This document shows, piece by piece, positions 8,852 to 17,689 of a DNA stretch of 45,303 nucleotides. Source of the DNA: Burkholderia sp. Ac-20365 (lineage in GTDB: Bacteria > Pseudomonadota > Gammaproteobacteria > Burkholderiales > Burkholderiaceae). The stretch's first letter is position 1. The number at the start of each line of letters is the position of its first letter. Location of the stretch: NCBI RefSeq assembly GCF_017104715.1, contig NZ_JAAGPI010000055.1, positions 1 to 45,303 on the forward strand, given 5' to 3'. The notes under the pieces are model-generated. The model was not told where the DNA came from, did not search any database, and saw only the letters and a list, made by a program, of their open reading frames with translations. Made by a program: the position numbers and the translations under genes.

Positions 8852-9715
8852 TCATTCGACGACCAGCAGTTCGCCGCGTCCATCGACTGCCAGATCGCCC
8901 GCGAAGCGTTGCGGAATCCGGCGCGCGTCGAGTGCGGCGAAGGGCGCGAGGCGCGGTGCGATGGCAGCGCCCAGCGCGGATGCCTCGCTGCATTCGACAG
9001 CCAGCGCCCGCGCAAACAGCGACCAGAACACATCGAAACCGCGGCCGCCCGTCGTGAACGTGGGCGGGATGCGTTCAGGCCGTTGCAACATCAACAGCGT
9101 GCCGCGCCGCATGCCGTAACCATAGTGTGCGCCAAGGCGGCCCGCAATGCCGATCGTCCCGGCCACGAGGCGCGACGCCGCGTAATCGCCCGCATCGCCG
9201 CCGATCAGCACCGTGCCGCGCCGCATCCGGTCGGCCAGCCGCGCGCCCGCGTTGCCAGCGACGATCAGCGTGCCGCCCGTCATGCCTTCCATATTGCCGG
9301 GCAGCGCGCCCGCGGCGAAATCGCCGCAATCGCTGCTGACGACGAGCTTGCCGCCGCGCATTTCGCAGCCCGCGAATTGACCCGCGTTTCCTGCAATGTC
9401 CAGCGTGCCGCCCGACATGCGCAAGCCCGCGTAATCCCCTGCCGAGCCGCTGATGCGCAGACTGCCAGCATCGAGTTGTGCGCCGACGCGATCCAGCCAA
9501 GGCGCATCGCCTTCGATCAGGAGACGGGCATCATCTGCGGTCGTGTCGACGGCAACATCGAACAGGTCGCCAACCGCACACGCCTCGTTGCCCGCAGCCA
9601 ACGAAAGATGCGCAATCTCCGCGCCCGATAGTCTCGACAACGCGGACGGCAACAGCGTCGAACCATCGACGCGAAAGCTGGGCGCATGCTTCACGCGCAA
9701 CGTAACCGTGCTCAT
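8852..9715 (-). CDS. fhcC: FhcC, formyltransferase/hydrolase complex subunit C
   Basis: Subunit C of the bacterial Fhc complex that converts formyl-H4MPT to formate via methylofuran; related to archaeal formylmethanofuran dehydrogenase subunit C. The 287-residue protein has the GXXGXXXG beta-helix repeats shared with the glutamate synthase C-terminal domain (GSAGDYAG, GNAGQFAG, SDCGDFAAG, GNAGARLAD, GDAGDYAAS, GRLGAHYG). The start at 9715 overlaps the fhcD stop (ATGA). An open frame runs much further upstream but lies across fhcD and is not coding. Confidence 0.94.
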   Translation of the reverse strand: MSTVTLRVKHAPSFRVDGSTLLPSALSRLSGAEIAHLSLAAGNEACAVGDLFDVAVDTTADDARLLIEGDAPWLDRVGAQLDAGSLRISGSAGDYAGLRMSGGTLDIAGNAGQFAGCEMRGGKLVVSSDCGDFAAGALPGNMEGMTGGTLIVAGNAGARLADRMRRGTVLIGGDAGDYAASRLVAGTIGIAGRLGAHYGYGMRRGTLLMLQRPERIPPTFTTGGRGFDVFWSLFARALAVECSEASALGAAIAPRLAPFAALDARRIPQRFAGDLAVDGRGELLVVE

Positions 9716-10671
9716 GGCGAGCCGCCCGTTGACGTGCCCCTGTCGCGCTGCACAATGCCGGCCGCCAGTTCTCGCAGCTTGAAATGATAGGGCCCGAGCT
9801 TGCCGCCGTAGTTCCCGGCCGAGATGCGCACTACGCCATTCCCCGCTGTTGAAGCGGCCTCGATGCCCGCCTTCATCGCCGCGCCGACGTCGGCATCCGT
9901 CAGACCGTCGATCACGATTTCCAGCACGCAGCCTGTCTGTGCGTCGAGTTCGCTGCGTTGCGACAGACCGGCGAGCGTCGGGCAGAACGCGTCGTTGGTC
10001 GACGCGACGGCGCCTTTGTACTTCGAGCCGATTTTCGAACCCGAACGTACGACGCCGCCTGGGAACGGCGTAATCACATTCGCGAGCCGGTGCATTGCCG
10101 CGACGGCCGCTTCGGCACCCGCGAGCGCGCTGTCGAGGTCGCGCGCGAGCAGCAGCAGATTGCCGCCGCCCACCGCCTTTACTGTCTGCACCGATTCTTC
10201 GCAGACGAATTCGCCGTCCATCACGGGCACGCGCCAGTAACGCACGCCGCCCAGCACTTTCGAAATCTGCCAGCCGTCGCCGAAGAATCGCAGCGATCCG
10301 CCAAGCGGCGCGACATCCGACAGCGGTGCGCGCGTGGTCGCGGCGTCGATGCCGTTGTAGACGGCCGTGGTCGGGCAGGTCAGCACACACTGGCCGACGC
10401 GACGCGCGATCTGCTTCACCAGTTCCTTCGACGACACCGCGAAAATCAGCACGGAAATACCTGGGCGGCCATCGGGCGTTGCATCGGCGGGGATGTCGTG
10501 CTCGATGCCCGCCTCGCAGCCGCAATCGATCACCGAGGTCGCGAAACCCGTCAGCGACTCCGCCGCCGCGCGCGCCCAACGCGGCGTGTGCGCGGTGATG
10601 ACGAGACGCGTCGCCTTCATCGGAAACGCTTCCGCGAAGGTGTCGTCGATCAAGGTGTCGTTGATCTGCAT
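9712..10671 (-). CDS. fhcD: FhcD, formylmethanofuran--H4MPT formyltransferase subunit
   Basis: Transfers the formyl group between H4MPT and the methylofuran cofactor within the Fhc complex. The 319 residues match bacterial Ftr/FhcD: IDDTFAEAFPMKATRLVITA at the N-terminus, CPTTAVYNGI, FFGDGWQ, MDGEFVCEE, ITPFPGGVVRSGSKIGSKYK and ISAGNYGGKLGPYHF. It is 13 bp after fhcA and overlaps fhcC by 4 bp. Confidence 0.96.
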   Translation of the reverse strand: MQINDTLIDDTFAEAFPMKATRLVITAHTPRWARAAAESLTGFATSVIDCGCEAGIEHDIPADATPDGRPGISVLIFAVSSKELVKQIARRVGQCVLTCPTTAVYNGIDAATTRAPLSDVAPLGGSLRFFGDGWQISKVLGGVRYWRVPVMDGEFVCEESVQTVKAVGGGNLLLLARDLDSALAGAEAAVAAMHRLANVITPFPGGVVRSGSKIGSKYKGAVASTNDAFCPTLAGLSQRSELDAQTGCVLEIVIDGLTDADVGAAMKAGIEAASTAGNGVVRISAGNYGGKLGPYHFKLRELAAGIVQRDRGTSTGGSP

Positions 10672-10684
10672 CGCGCGTCCGCCC

Positions 10685-12385
10685 TCAAGCTCTAGCGAGG
10701 CACGCGACGGGCAGCAGCCGTCCGCCGCGACAGCACGCGCAGATTTCGTCGTCGCTGATCACAGCGTGCGCGAAGTTCGTCGCCAGATTCGTGTCGCTGT
10801 ACTGACGCAGCGTTTTTTCAATGCTCCTGTCGTAGTCGGGCGAGACGAAATGAATGCCGCCTGTCGGCGTCGAGACGAGATTGCCGTCGCGTGCGACCAG
10901 TGTGCCGTCCTTGAACACATACGCGGGCGACGTGAACATCCGTTCGCGGTCGGCGTCGTCGCGATACACGGCGATATCGGCGGCTGCGCCCGGCGCGAGA
11001 TGGCCGCGATCTTTCAGGCCAAGCAGGCGCGCAGGCCCCGCGCGCGTGATGATCGCGATGTCGTACAGCGAGAATTCACGCTTCAGTTCAGGCAGCGCGC
11101 TCGCGACTTTCGCTTCCGGATGCAGCCGGTCAAGCTGCGCGTCGCGGAACGACTTGTCCATCAACAGGCGGATCAGATGCGGATAGCTCGTGAACGGCCC
11201 ACCGTTCGGATGATCGGTCGTCATCGCGACGCGCCACGGGTCGTTCACCAGCAGAAAGATTTCGAGCCCGATGATCCATTGCAGTGCGTTCACATAGCTC
11301 TGCTCGCGATAACGGAACGGCACCACGCCGCAGCCCGCATCGCACTCGATATCGCCAACGATCCATTTATGCGGCCGCGCGAGCGGCGCGTTCCTGAACT
11401 GCATCATCGTGTCGCCGGATGCTGTCACTGTCTGCCCGAAGATGATCTGGCCAACATCGATCGATACATTTGGTCGAGCATTCACCGCCTCGGCAATCGC
11501 GCGCGCACCCGATGAAAACTTGCGCGGCCCTTCTGTGCCGTAGCTATGGAACTGGATGTGCGTGATGTGAATTGGCAGGCCGTCGGCGGCGTCCATCGTC
11601 GCGATGGTCGAACCGATGTTGCCCGGCACGCCAAGGTTGCTCGCGTGCACATGCAGCGGATGCGGCACGCGCAGTTCCGTCAACGCGCGCGTCAGCGTGC
11701 GCAGCACGTCGCGCGGCGTGATGCCGTAATGCACATGCGCTTCGTCGACATCGAGCGAACGCTGGTTGAACTTGAACGCCGAAATGCCGCCCGGATTGAC
11801 CACCTTCACGCCAAGCGCGCGGCTCGCGTGCATCGTCCAGCCCACGTAATCGCGCATGCGCTCGAAGTCGTCCTTCGCGGCGAGCATCTGCAGCAGCAGT
11901 TCGTCGTTGCCGAGCATCACGTAGGCGCCGTGATCGATGATCGGCGTGTCGCCCATTTCGAGGTGCGCATGGCGTGCGTTCGACGCGATCATCGCCGGCT
12001 CGAATGCCGCCGTGTAGCCCATTTCCGCGTAACGGTAGCCGGCGGCGAATGTGCCCGGCGCGCATACGCCGCACGACGGCATGCGCAAGTACCGGCCGCT
12101 TTCGTCGCGCACGGCTTCGTACGTTGCATCGCGCGGCGCGTCGTCGCGATGATCTTCGGGCAACAGCAGCCGCGACAGATTCGTTTTGCCGCCGCCGATG
12201 TGCGAATGCAGATCGATGCCGCCCGCCATCACGATCATGCCGTGCGCGTCGTACTCCTGGTCGATGGATTCGTTCGCTGGCGGTTCGACGATACGGCCAT
12301 CGCGAATGTAGATGTCGCGCTGCTCGCCGTCAGCGCCGTTCGCCGGATCGTAGACGCGGCCGCCTCTGAGCCGCGCGAGGCTCAT
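10685..12385 (-). CDS. fhcA: FhcA, formylmethanofuran dehydrogenase-like subunit A
   Basis: The amidohydrolase subunit that releases formate from formyl-methylofuran. At 566 residues it shows the metallo-amidohydrolase motif DLHSH (H60, H62), HVHASN, ITHIQFHSYG and a late Asp in MTTDHPNGGPF. A C-terminal CACCRGG cysteine cluster lies near residues 547-553. It overlaps the fhcB stop by 4 bp. In methylotrophs the complex acts as a hydrolase and not as a CO2-reducing dehydrogenase (established for the family). Confidence 0.95.
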   Translation of the reverse strand: MSLARLRGGRVYDPANGADGEQRDIYIRDGRIVEPPANESIDQEYDAHGMIVMAGGIDLHSHIGGGKTNLSRLLLPEDHRDDAPRDATYEAVRDESGRYLRMPSCGVCAPGTFAAGYRYAEMGYTAAFEPAMIASNARHAHLEMGDTPIIDHGAYVMLGNDELLLQMLAAKDDFERMRDYVGWTMHASRALGVKVVNPGGISAFKFNQRSLDVDEAHVHYGITPRDVLRTLTRALTELRVPHPLHVHASNLGVPGNIGSTIATMDAADGLPIHITHIQFHSYGTEGPRKFSSGARAIAEAVNARPNVSIDVGQIIFGQTVTASGDTMMQFRNAPLARPHKWIVGDIECDAGCGVVPFRYREQSYVNALQWIIGLEIFLLVNDPWRVAMTTDHPNGGPFTSYPHLIRLLMDKSFRDAQLDRLHPEAKVASALPELKREFSLYDIAIITRAGPARLLGLKDRGHLAPGAAADIAVYRDDADRERMFTSPAYVFKDGTLVARDGNLVSTPTGGIHFVSPDYDRSIEKTLRQYSDTNLATNFAHAVISDDEICACCRGGRLLPVACLARA

Positions 12386-13779
12386 GCCGGCCTCCGCGCC
12401 TGCGCGACGAGCTTGTCTGCCAGACGCGTTGCGATCGAGGCGACGCTCGGCAGTGCGACGTGGCGCGCCGCCTGCAGCGGCACGACGACGGATGTATCGA
12501 CACGAAAGAGGTGGCCGTCGCTGTCGATGCCGGGCGTCGCAACCGGGATGAATACCGTTTTCGCGCTACGCGTTTGCTGCGCGGCGATCGCAGAACCCAG
12601 CGCGGGCGTACCGAGCACGATCACTGGCGTCGTCGCCGCGAGTTCAACGGGCAGCGGATGCGGGTCGAAGCTGGCGGTCCACAGCAGTGCGTCCGCTTCG
12701 CCCGCAGCAAGCAGGCGTTCCGTCCGATAGCGGTACGGATCGTAATCGAGCGGTGGCGTGCCGGGCAGCCGGTCGGGCTTCGACACACGTGTGCGCAACG
12801 GAAAGCCCGACAGCCAGGTGACCGTCTGATTCATGCTCAACGCGCCGTCCGCGCCACCGAGCGTCAGCACGCCCGCGCGGTTCGTGCGATTGATCGACTT
12901 GACGATACGGTGCAGCGCTTCGATCAGCAGCGCTGCATGCGGTTGAGGCAGCGCTGCCGGTTCGATCACGAATACCGTATAGCGCGCTTCGGCGATACGC
13001 GCCGTCAGCGCGGTAAGCGCCGTCGCGATGCCCGCGCCGTCTTCGAGCGATTCGGCGTTGCGGCCGCCTTCGGTGATCGCCGACCAGAGCGCGAGCACGT
13101 CATGCGGCGAGGTATCGATGAGCAGCGACGCGGTGTGCGTATTGACGGCTTCCGTCGCAGCGGGATCCGTGTCGCAGCAGACGAAGCGGATTTCCCGCGC
13201 CATCGAGTTGCCGCTCGGAATGCGCTCGTAAAAGCGCGGATGAAGCGCGGATGGCTCGCAGGCAAACACGACGAGCAGGTCGGCGCGCGAGCGCACTTCG
13301 GAGAGCGTCGTGAAGAATGCGCCGCGATCCTGCAACGCGAGCGTGGCGGCGCTGATCGCATCGCCGTGCACCGAATCGAGGATCGCGCCGCAGCCGGCCG
13401 CAAGCGTATAGAGCGCGCGCGCGCCGGCGATATCCGTCGCGCAGCCGCCGAACAGCGAGCGGCGCGCCTGCACGAGCACGTCGACGGCTTCGTCGAGCGC
13501 AGTATCGAGCGGTACAGGCGAGCCGTCGACGGAAGGCGAACACACGTTGTCGCTGGCGTCGTAGCGTGTCAGCGCATCGGCTAGACGCGTGCAGCGCGTG
13601 GCGGGCGCGGCGAGCGTCTGATTAGCGGCAAGATGCGCGTCGATGTCGTCGCACAGCAGCGGGCAGAAAGGGCAGGTCCAGTCGCGAGTGATCGAAGCGG
13701 ACGACAACGCGGATGACAACGGACCATCGGCGGCTGAAGTCGCGTTGGCATGCGTTGTAGGGGACGTGGACTCGTGCAT
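12382..13779 (-). CDS. fhcB: FhcB, formylmethanofuran dehydrogenase-like subunit B
   Basis: A 465-residue homologue of the molybdopterin subunit of archaeal formylmethanofuran dehydrogenase, first gene of the fhcBADC run. The conserved part starts with WTCPFCPLLCDDI (residues ~34-46), a short Cys cluster reminiscent of the archaeal iron-sulfur site. In bacterial Fhc complexes this subunit is regarded as structural, without the molybdenum-dependent activity (family knowledge). The N-terminal 30 residues are Ser/Thr/Ala-rich and variable. The ATG at 13779 has only a weak ribosome site. Confidence 0.93.
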   Translation of the reverse strand: MHESTSPTTHANATSAADGPLSSALSSASITRDWTCPFCPLLCDDIDAHLAANQTLAAPATRCTRLADALTRYDASDNVCSPSVDGSPVPLDTALDEAVDVLVQARRSLFGGCATDIAGARALYTLAAGCGAILDSVHGDAISAATLALQDRGAFFTTLSEVRSRADLLVVFACEPSALHPRFYERIPSGNSMAREIRFVCCDTDPAATEAVNTHTASLLIDTSPHDVLALWSAITEGGRNAESLEDGAGIATALTALTARIAEARYTVFVIEPAALPQPHAALLIEALHRIVKSINRTNRAGVLTLGGADGALSMNQTVTWLSGFPLRTRVSKPDRLPGTPPLDYDPYRYRTERLLAAGEADALLWTASFDPHPLPVELAATTPVIVLGTPALGSAIAAQQTRSAKTVFIPVATPGIDSDGHLFRVDTSVVVPLQAARHVALPSVASIATRLADKLVAQARRPA

Positions 13780-14071
13780 GGGAAACCGTCCAGCAAGGTC
13801 CGTGCCGATTTCGCCCAGGCTTTGCCGCGCGGCCGTGCAGCCGCGGTTTCATGCGTTTCGAACGAATGCTCACGCAAATGACGCGTTGTACCGGACGTGA
13901 ACATCTCGCGAGCGCTCCGATGCGTGCCGTCGCGCACCACGCCACGCGCAGCACAGTATGTGCGTCGCGCTGGAACAGTGTGTCACTTGAGGACAGTGCG
14001 CTGCCCAATGCGCATGCAAGCCGCGCCGCTGCTGCAACGCGGACCGCGTGGCATGGATATTGTTTCGCGGA
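13780..14071. other. Intergenic region upstream of fhcB, presumed operon promoter
   Basis: This 292-bp stretch lies between fhcB and the 3' end of the HisA-like gene, which is also leftward. It must hold the promoter of the fhcBADC-cytochrome-pqqBCDE run unless transcription enters from upstream. A G/C-rich imperfect hairpin is visible around 13824-13848. I could not recognise -35/-10 boxes, a sigma-54 promoter or any convincing small gene. Confidence 0.4.
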
Positions 14072-14824
14072 TCACGCCGCGGACTTTGCGGCCGCGGTTT
14101 TCGTGGTCGCTGTGCCGAGCCTGCCGTCGTGAAGCGCCGATGCAACGAGCCATGCATGTGCGCCACTGCGGGCCGCCGCATCGAGATCGTCGCGATGACG
14201 GATGCCGCCCGCGCCGATCGTCATGCGCTGGCCCGCCTGTGCGTGGATCTGGCTGAAGGTGTCGAGATCGGGGCCGGCATCGGCGCCGACCTGATCGAGC
14301 GTCATCACGATCACGCGCGACGGCCACGATTCGGGCGAGCGCAGTGCGTGGGCGATTTCAGGCGCCGCGATCAGCTGACGGCCGCGATGATCGAGCGACA
14401 GGATGGGTGCGTAGCCAGCTGCTTCGGCCTCGCGCAGCGCGTCGAGCGAGCGCAGCGACTCGGAGCCGAACACGGGAACGATGCGCGTGGCTGTATCGCC
14501 GATGTGGCCGATACGCGAGAGGTGGGCCAGCATCGACGGGAAATCGGCGAAGCCCGCGTCGAGCCAGATTTCGAAGGGCGCACGGTTGAGGCCCGTGCCC
14601 AGCGCGGTAAGTGTCAGGAAGGCGGCGTCGCGCGCCATGATCGCGCCGAGGTCCGCGACGTAGAGCGCGGGTGCGGCTGTCGCAGCTGTCAATGCGCGGG
14701 CGACGGCAACTGGCTCGCTCGTTGCGCAAAGCGTCGACTGGATGGGGCGGTAGTTCGCGCGGTCGCCGCGTATCGCGCGCACCGCGTGGCCGTCGAGCAG
14801 ATCGAGAACCGGGATCACCTGCAT
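14072..14824 (-). CDS. HisA/HisF-related TIM-barrel protein of the methylofuran/H4MPT gene set
   Basis: A 250-residue (beta/alpha)8 protein related to HisA. It keeps the N-terminal IPVLDLLDGHAV with catalytic-type Asp8, a second Asp in LSLDHRGRQ at the position of the HisA general acid/base, and the phosphate-binding GAGGIRHRDDL and ASALHDG segments. It is divergent and not in a his operon, so a role in one-carbon cofactor synthesis is more likely than histidine synthesis; homologues recur in bacterial C1 clusters. The reaction is unknown. Its start codon lies only 16 bp from that of the divergent ATP-grasp gene. Confidence 0.75.
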   Translation of the reverse strand: MQVIPVLDLLDGHAVRAIRGDRANYRPIQSTLCATSEPVAVARALTAATAAPALYVADLGAIMARDAAFLTLTALGTGLNRAPFEIWLDAGFADFPSMLAHLSRIGHIGDTATRIVPVFGSESLRSLDALREAEAAGYAPILSLDHRGRQLIAAPEIAHALRSPESWPSRVIVMTLDQVGADAGPDLDTFSQIHAQAGQRMTIGAGGIRHRDDLDAAARSGAHAWLVASALHDGRLGTATTKTAAAKSAA

Positions 14825-14840
14825 GCGGAGACGTTCCTTG

Positions 14841-15863
14841 ATGAAGCTCTGGGTTTATGAGTATCTCACTGGCGGCGGCATCGACGCGCAACTCGCGGGC
14901 AGCAGCAGTCTCGCGGATCTGAGCGCGCTGGTCGTCGAAGGGCGCGTGATGCGCGATGCGATTGTCGGCGATCTGCGGCAACTGGAAGGCGTGCAGGTCA
15001 GCTTTGCCAGCTCGCGCTTCGAGCAGGTGCCCGAAGGCGTAGGGCATTGCCGCGCGAAGCCGGGCGAATCGATGCTGGAATTCGTCTCGCGGGCGGCGCG
15101 TGAGCACGATTACGCGTGGATCGTCGCGCCCGAGTGCGATGGCCTGATGCTCGATCTCGCCGATGCCGTCGGTCCGGGGCGCTGGATCGGCTGCACGAAA
15201 GAGGCGATCGCGCTCGCGTCGAGCAAGCGCGCGACGGCGGCGCGGCTTGCGTCACGCGGCATCGCGGTGACGCCTGCGCTCGAAGCATCGGATATCGACG
15301 TGAGCACGCAGCAGCGCTGGGTCGTCAAGCCGGACGACGGCGCGGGCAGTCTCGATACGCTCGTTTTCGACGATGCGCACGCGGCATGCGCCGAATATGC
15401 ATCGCGTCGAGCGGCCGACCGCGAAGCGGTGTTGCAGGCGTGGGTGGAGGGCGATGCGCTGAGCCTGTCGCTGATGTGCGATGAAGCGGGCGTGACGCTC
15501 ATCAGCATCAACCGGCAGAGGATCAGCGTGGACGAACCGGCGGCGGGCCATGCCGGGCAGGTGCTCGGCTTCGACGGCGTGGATGTCGACCAGATCGGCC
15601 TGGACAGCCCGCAAGGGCGCGCGCTCGATGCGCTCGCCCGGCAGGTCGCTGCGTCGCTGCCCGGTTTGCGCGGGTTTGCGGGTATCGATGTCGTGTGGCA
15701 CGCGGCGCGCGGTCCCGTGGTGATCGAGGTCAATCCGCGCGCCACCGTGGCCTATGCGGGCTTGTCCGCGCGGCTCGGGCGCAATCTCGCTGCCGACGTG
15801 CTCGCGGCGCATGGTCTGTACGTCGCGCAGCGTGCGTTGTCCGCTTGCGGCACGTCATCATGA
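14841..15863 (+). CDS. ATP-grasp ligase, MfnD-like (methylofuran glutamate ligase candidate)
   Basis: A 340-residue ATP-grasp protein starting MKLWVYEYLTGGG, a signature of C1-cluster ligases and tyramine-glutamate ligase (MfnD) relatives. The ATP-grasp core shows WVVKPDDGAGS (nucleotide-binding Lys and Gly-rich loop), LQAWVEGDALSLSLM and metal-ligand VIEVNPRATVAYAGLS. The start at 14841 has GGAGA 9 bp upstream; an in-frame ATG at 14823 lacks a site. Archaeal MfnD joins glutamate to tyramine. In bacterial methylofuran, which carries tyrosine, the analogous step would attach glutamate to tyrosine (inference). The stop overlaps the next gene as ATGA. Confidence 0.82.
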   Translation: MKLWVYEYLTGGGIDAQLAGSSSLADLSALVVEGRVMRDAIVGDLRQLEGVQVSFASSRFEQVPEGVGHCRAKPGESMLEFVSRAAREHDYAWIVAPECDGLMLDLADAVGPGRWIGCTKEAIALASSKRATAARLASRGIAVTPALEASDIDVSTQQRWVVKPDDGAGSLDTLVFDDAHAACAEYASRRAADREAVLQAWVEGDALSLSLMCDEAGVTLISINRQRISVDEPAAGHAGQVLGFDGVDVDQIGLDSPQGRALDALARQVAASLPGLRGFAGIDVVWHAARGPVVIEVNPRATVAYAGLSARLGRNLAADVLAAHGLYVAQRALSACGTSS

Positions 15864-16960
15864 GCGCGGCTGCGGCTGTCTTGCTCGAACCGGCTGTGTT
15901 CGGCTGGGACGTGGGCGGCGCGCACGTGAAGGTGTCGCGCGTCGACGCGGCGGGCGTCGTCACGGATATCGCGCAATGGGCGTGTCCGCTATGGCAGGGA
16001 CTGGAGCATCTGCATCGCACGATCGATGCAGCGGCTGCGCGCTGGCCGGAGCTTGGCCACGCGCGCTCGCGCCACGCCGTCACGATGACGGGCGAGATGG
16101 TCGATCTGTTCGCGGACCGGGAACACGGCGTACACGCACTGGTCGATGCACTTTCCGCGCGGCTCGGTGCAGAGACTGCGTTTTTCGCGGGCGCCTTCGG
16201 CTGGCTCGACGCCGCGCAGAGCGTCACGCAGTGGCGGGCGGTCGCATCGGCGAACTGGCTCGCGACCGCGCAATTCGTCGCGACGCGGATGCGCGACTGC
16301 GTGCTGATCGACATCGGCAGCACGACGACGGACATCGTGCCGATCGTCGATGCGCGTGTCGCGGCGCGCGGCCATAACGACGCGACGCGGCTTGTGACGG
16401 GCGAACTCGCGTATCACGGCGTGGTGCGCACGCCCTTGTGCGGCATTGCGCACCGGATCGCGTTTCGCGGCGAGACGGCGGGTGTGATGAACGAATGGTT
16501 CGCGACCAGCGCCGACGTCTACCGGCTGACGGGCGAACTCTGGCCGCCGCACGACCAGCATCCGAGCGCCGACAACGGTCTGAAGACCGTCGCGGCAAGC
16601 TGCGCGCGGCTCGCGCGCACCATCGGCCGCGATGCCGCAGACGCGAGCGAGGACGAATGGCGTGCGTTTGCCTACGCATGGCGCGACGCGCAATTGCGTG
16701 CAATCAGCGAGAGCTTCGACTCGGTGTGCGCGGCGCATCCGTCGCTGGCGGGCGCGCCTATCATCGGCGCGGGCTGTGGACGTTTCCTGGCGGCCGCTTT
16801 GGCGAAGGCACACGCACGTGAATACATGGATTTCGGTGGCTTCGCGCAGATAGCGGACGAAGCGTCAGACGATGCCGCCGAATGGATTGCGACGTGCGCG
16901 CCGAGCGTGGCCGTCGCGTGGCTGACGACGGCGAGGGAACGGGCACAGCGCGCCGCGTAA
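15860..16960 (+). CDS. MfnF-like hydantoinase/oxoprolinase-fold protein (H4MPT-linked C1 transfer pathway protein)
   Basis: A 366-residue protein of the ASKHA-like hydantoinase family found with methanofuran genes. The N-terminal phosphate motif is FGWDVGGAHVKVSRV, the central one is VLIDIGSTTTDIVPIVD, and the C-terminal one is PIIGAGCGRFLAAALA. Archaeal MfnF condenses the furan diphosphate with glutamyl-tyramine; by homology and context this protein would do the equivalent step in methylofuran synthesis. The start at 15860 overlaps the preceding stop (ATGA); the upstream extension is an alternate reading of the ligase gene. Confidence 0.82.
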   Translation: MSAAAAVLLEPAVFGWDVGGAHVKVSRVDAAGVVTDIAQWACPLWQGLEHLHRTIDAAAARWPELGHARSRHAVTMTGEMVDLFADREHGVHALVDALSARLGAETAFFAGAFGWLDAAQSVTQWRAVASANWLATAQFVATRMRDCVLIDIGSTTTDIVPIVDARVAARGHNDATRLVTGELAYHGVVRTPLCGIAHRIAFRGETAGVMNEWFATSADVYRLTGELWPPHDQHPSADNGLKTVAASCARLARTIGRDAADASEDEWRAFAYAWRDAQLRAISESFDSVCAAHPSLAGAPIIGAGCGRFLAAALAKAHAREYMDFGGFAQIADEASDDAAEWIATCAPSVAVAWLTTARERAQRAA

Positions 16961-17085
16961 CGCGCGGCGGACTGCGCCCATCGATGCGGCCCCGCCGCAG
17001 GCAGCGCAGACTCGCGATGCCGTCGGGGCGCAGCAGGCATGCACAGCGGTGCCGTCGTGAGGTCGAACGAAAGTGAGGTAACGAC

Positions 17086-17676
17086 ATGTGGGTGGTGAAG
17101 ATCGGGGGCAGCCTGAGTCACGACCCGTCGCTGCGGGACTGGCTCACGCAGTTGTGGGAGGTCGGCGGCGGACGCGTGGTGATCGTGCCTGGCGGAGGAG
17201 ATTTTGCGGACAGCGTGCGCGCGTATCAGCGGGAATGGCAATTCGACGATCTCGCTGCCCACAACATGTGCCTGCTCGCGATGACGCAGTACGCGCTGAT
17301 GATGCAAGCCGTGCTGCCCGACCTCGTGCTGGCGACCAACGAGGATCTGATCCGGCGTGCATTGCGCAACGGCAAGGTGGCCGTGTGGATGCCCGTAGGC
17401 CTGATGCGCGTCACGCCCAATTCGATGACCAACTGGGACACCACGTCCGACAGCCTGGCCGCGTGGCTGTCGTCGTCGCTGAACGCCGAGCGCCTGATGG
17501 TCGTCAAGTCGTGCCCGGTCGGCGAAAACGTGCCGCTCATGACGCTCGCGTCCAATGGTGTGGTCGACGCGAGCTTTATCCAGTATGTGAAAGAAGCGAA
17601 CTACGAAGTCGAGCTTTTCAGCAAGACGGATGTCGCGCTGGTGCGCGAGCGCCTGTTGAATGCATCGGCGGCGTGA
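17086..17676 (+). CDS. MfnE-like amino acid kinase family protein
   Basis: A 196-residue small kinase of the aspartate/glutamate/uridylate kinase fold: WVVKIGGSLSHD at the N-terminus, VVIVPGGGDFAD, and WDTTSDSLAAWLSSSL with LMVVKSCPVG. Archaeal MfnE phosphorylates aminomethylfuran phosphate to the diphosphate; this is the likely equivalent. It follows the MfnF-like gene after 125 bp and has a GAGGT ribosome site. It converges on mfnB, with only 13 bp between the two stop codons. Confidence 0.82.
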   Translation: MWVVKIGGSLSHDPSLRDWLTQLWEVGGGRVVIVPGGGDFADSVRAYQREWQFDDLAAHNMCLLAMTQYALMMQAVLPDLVLATNEDLIRRALRNGKVAVWMPVGLMRVTPNSMTNWDTTSDSLAAWLSSSLNAERLMVVKSCPVGENVPLMTLASNGVVDASFIQYVKEANYEVELFSKTDVALVRERLLNASAA

Positions 17677-17689
17677 GCTTTAGCCTGCC

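Noticed and set aside
9716..10579. Long open frame continuous with fhcC upstream of its start
   Set aside because: It lies entirely over fhcD in another frame and is Arg-rich shadow sequence. FhcC homology begins at 9715.
14072..14824. Histidine biosynthesis HisA
   Set aside because: The gene is outside any his operon and lies among methylofuran genes; the substrate loop differs. Kept only as HisA-related.
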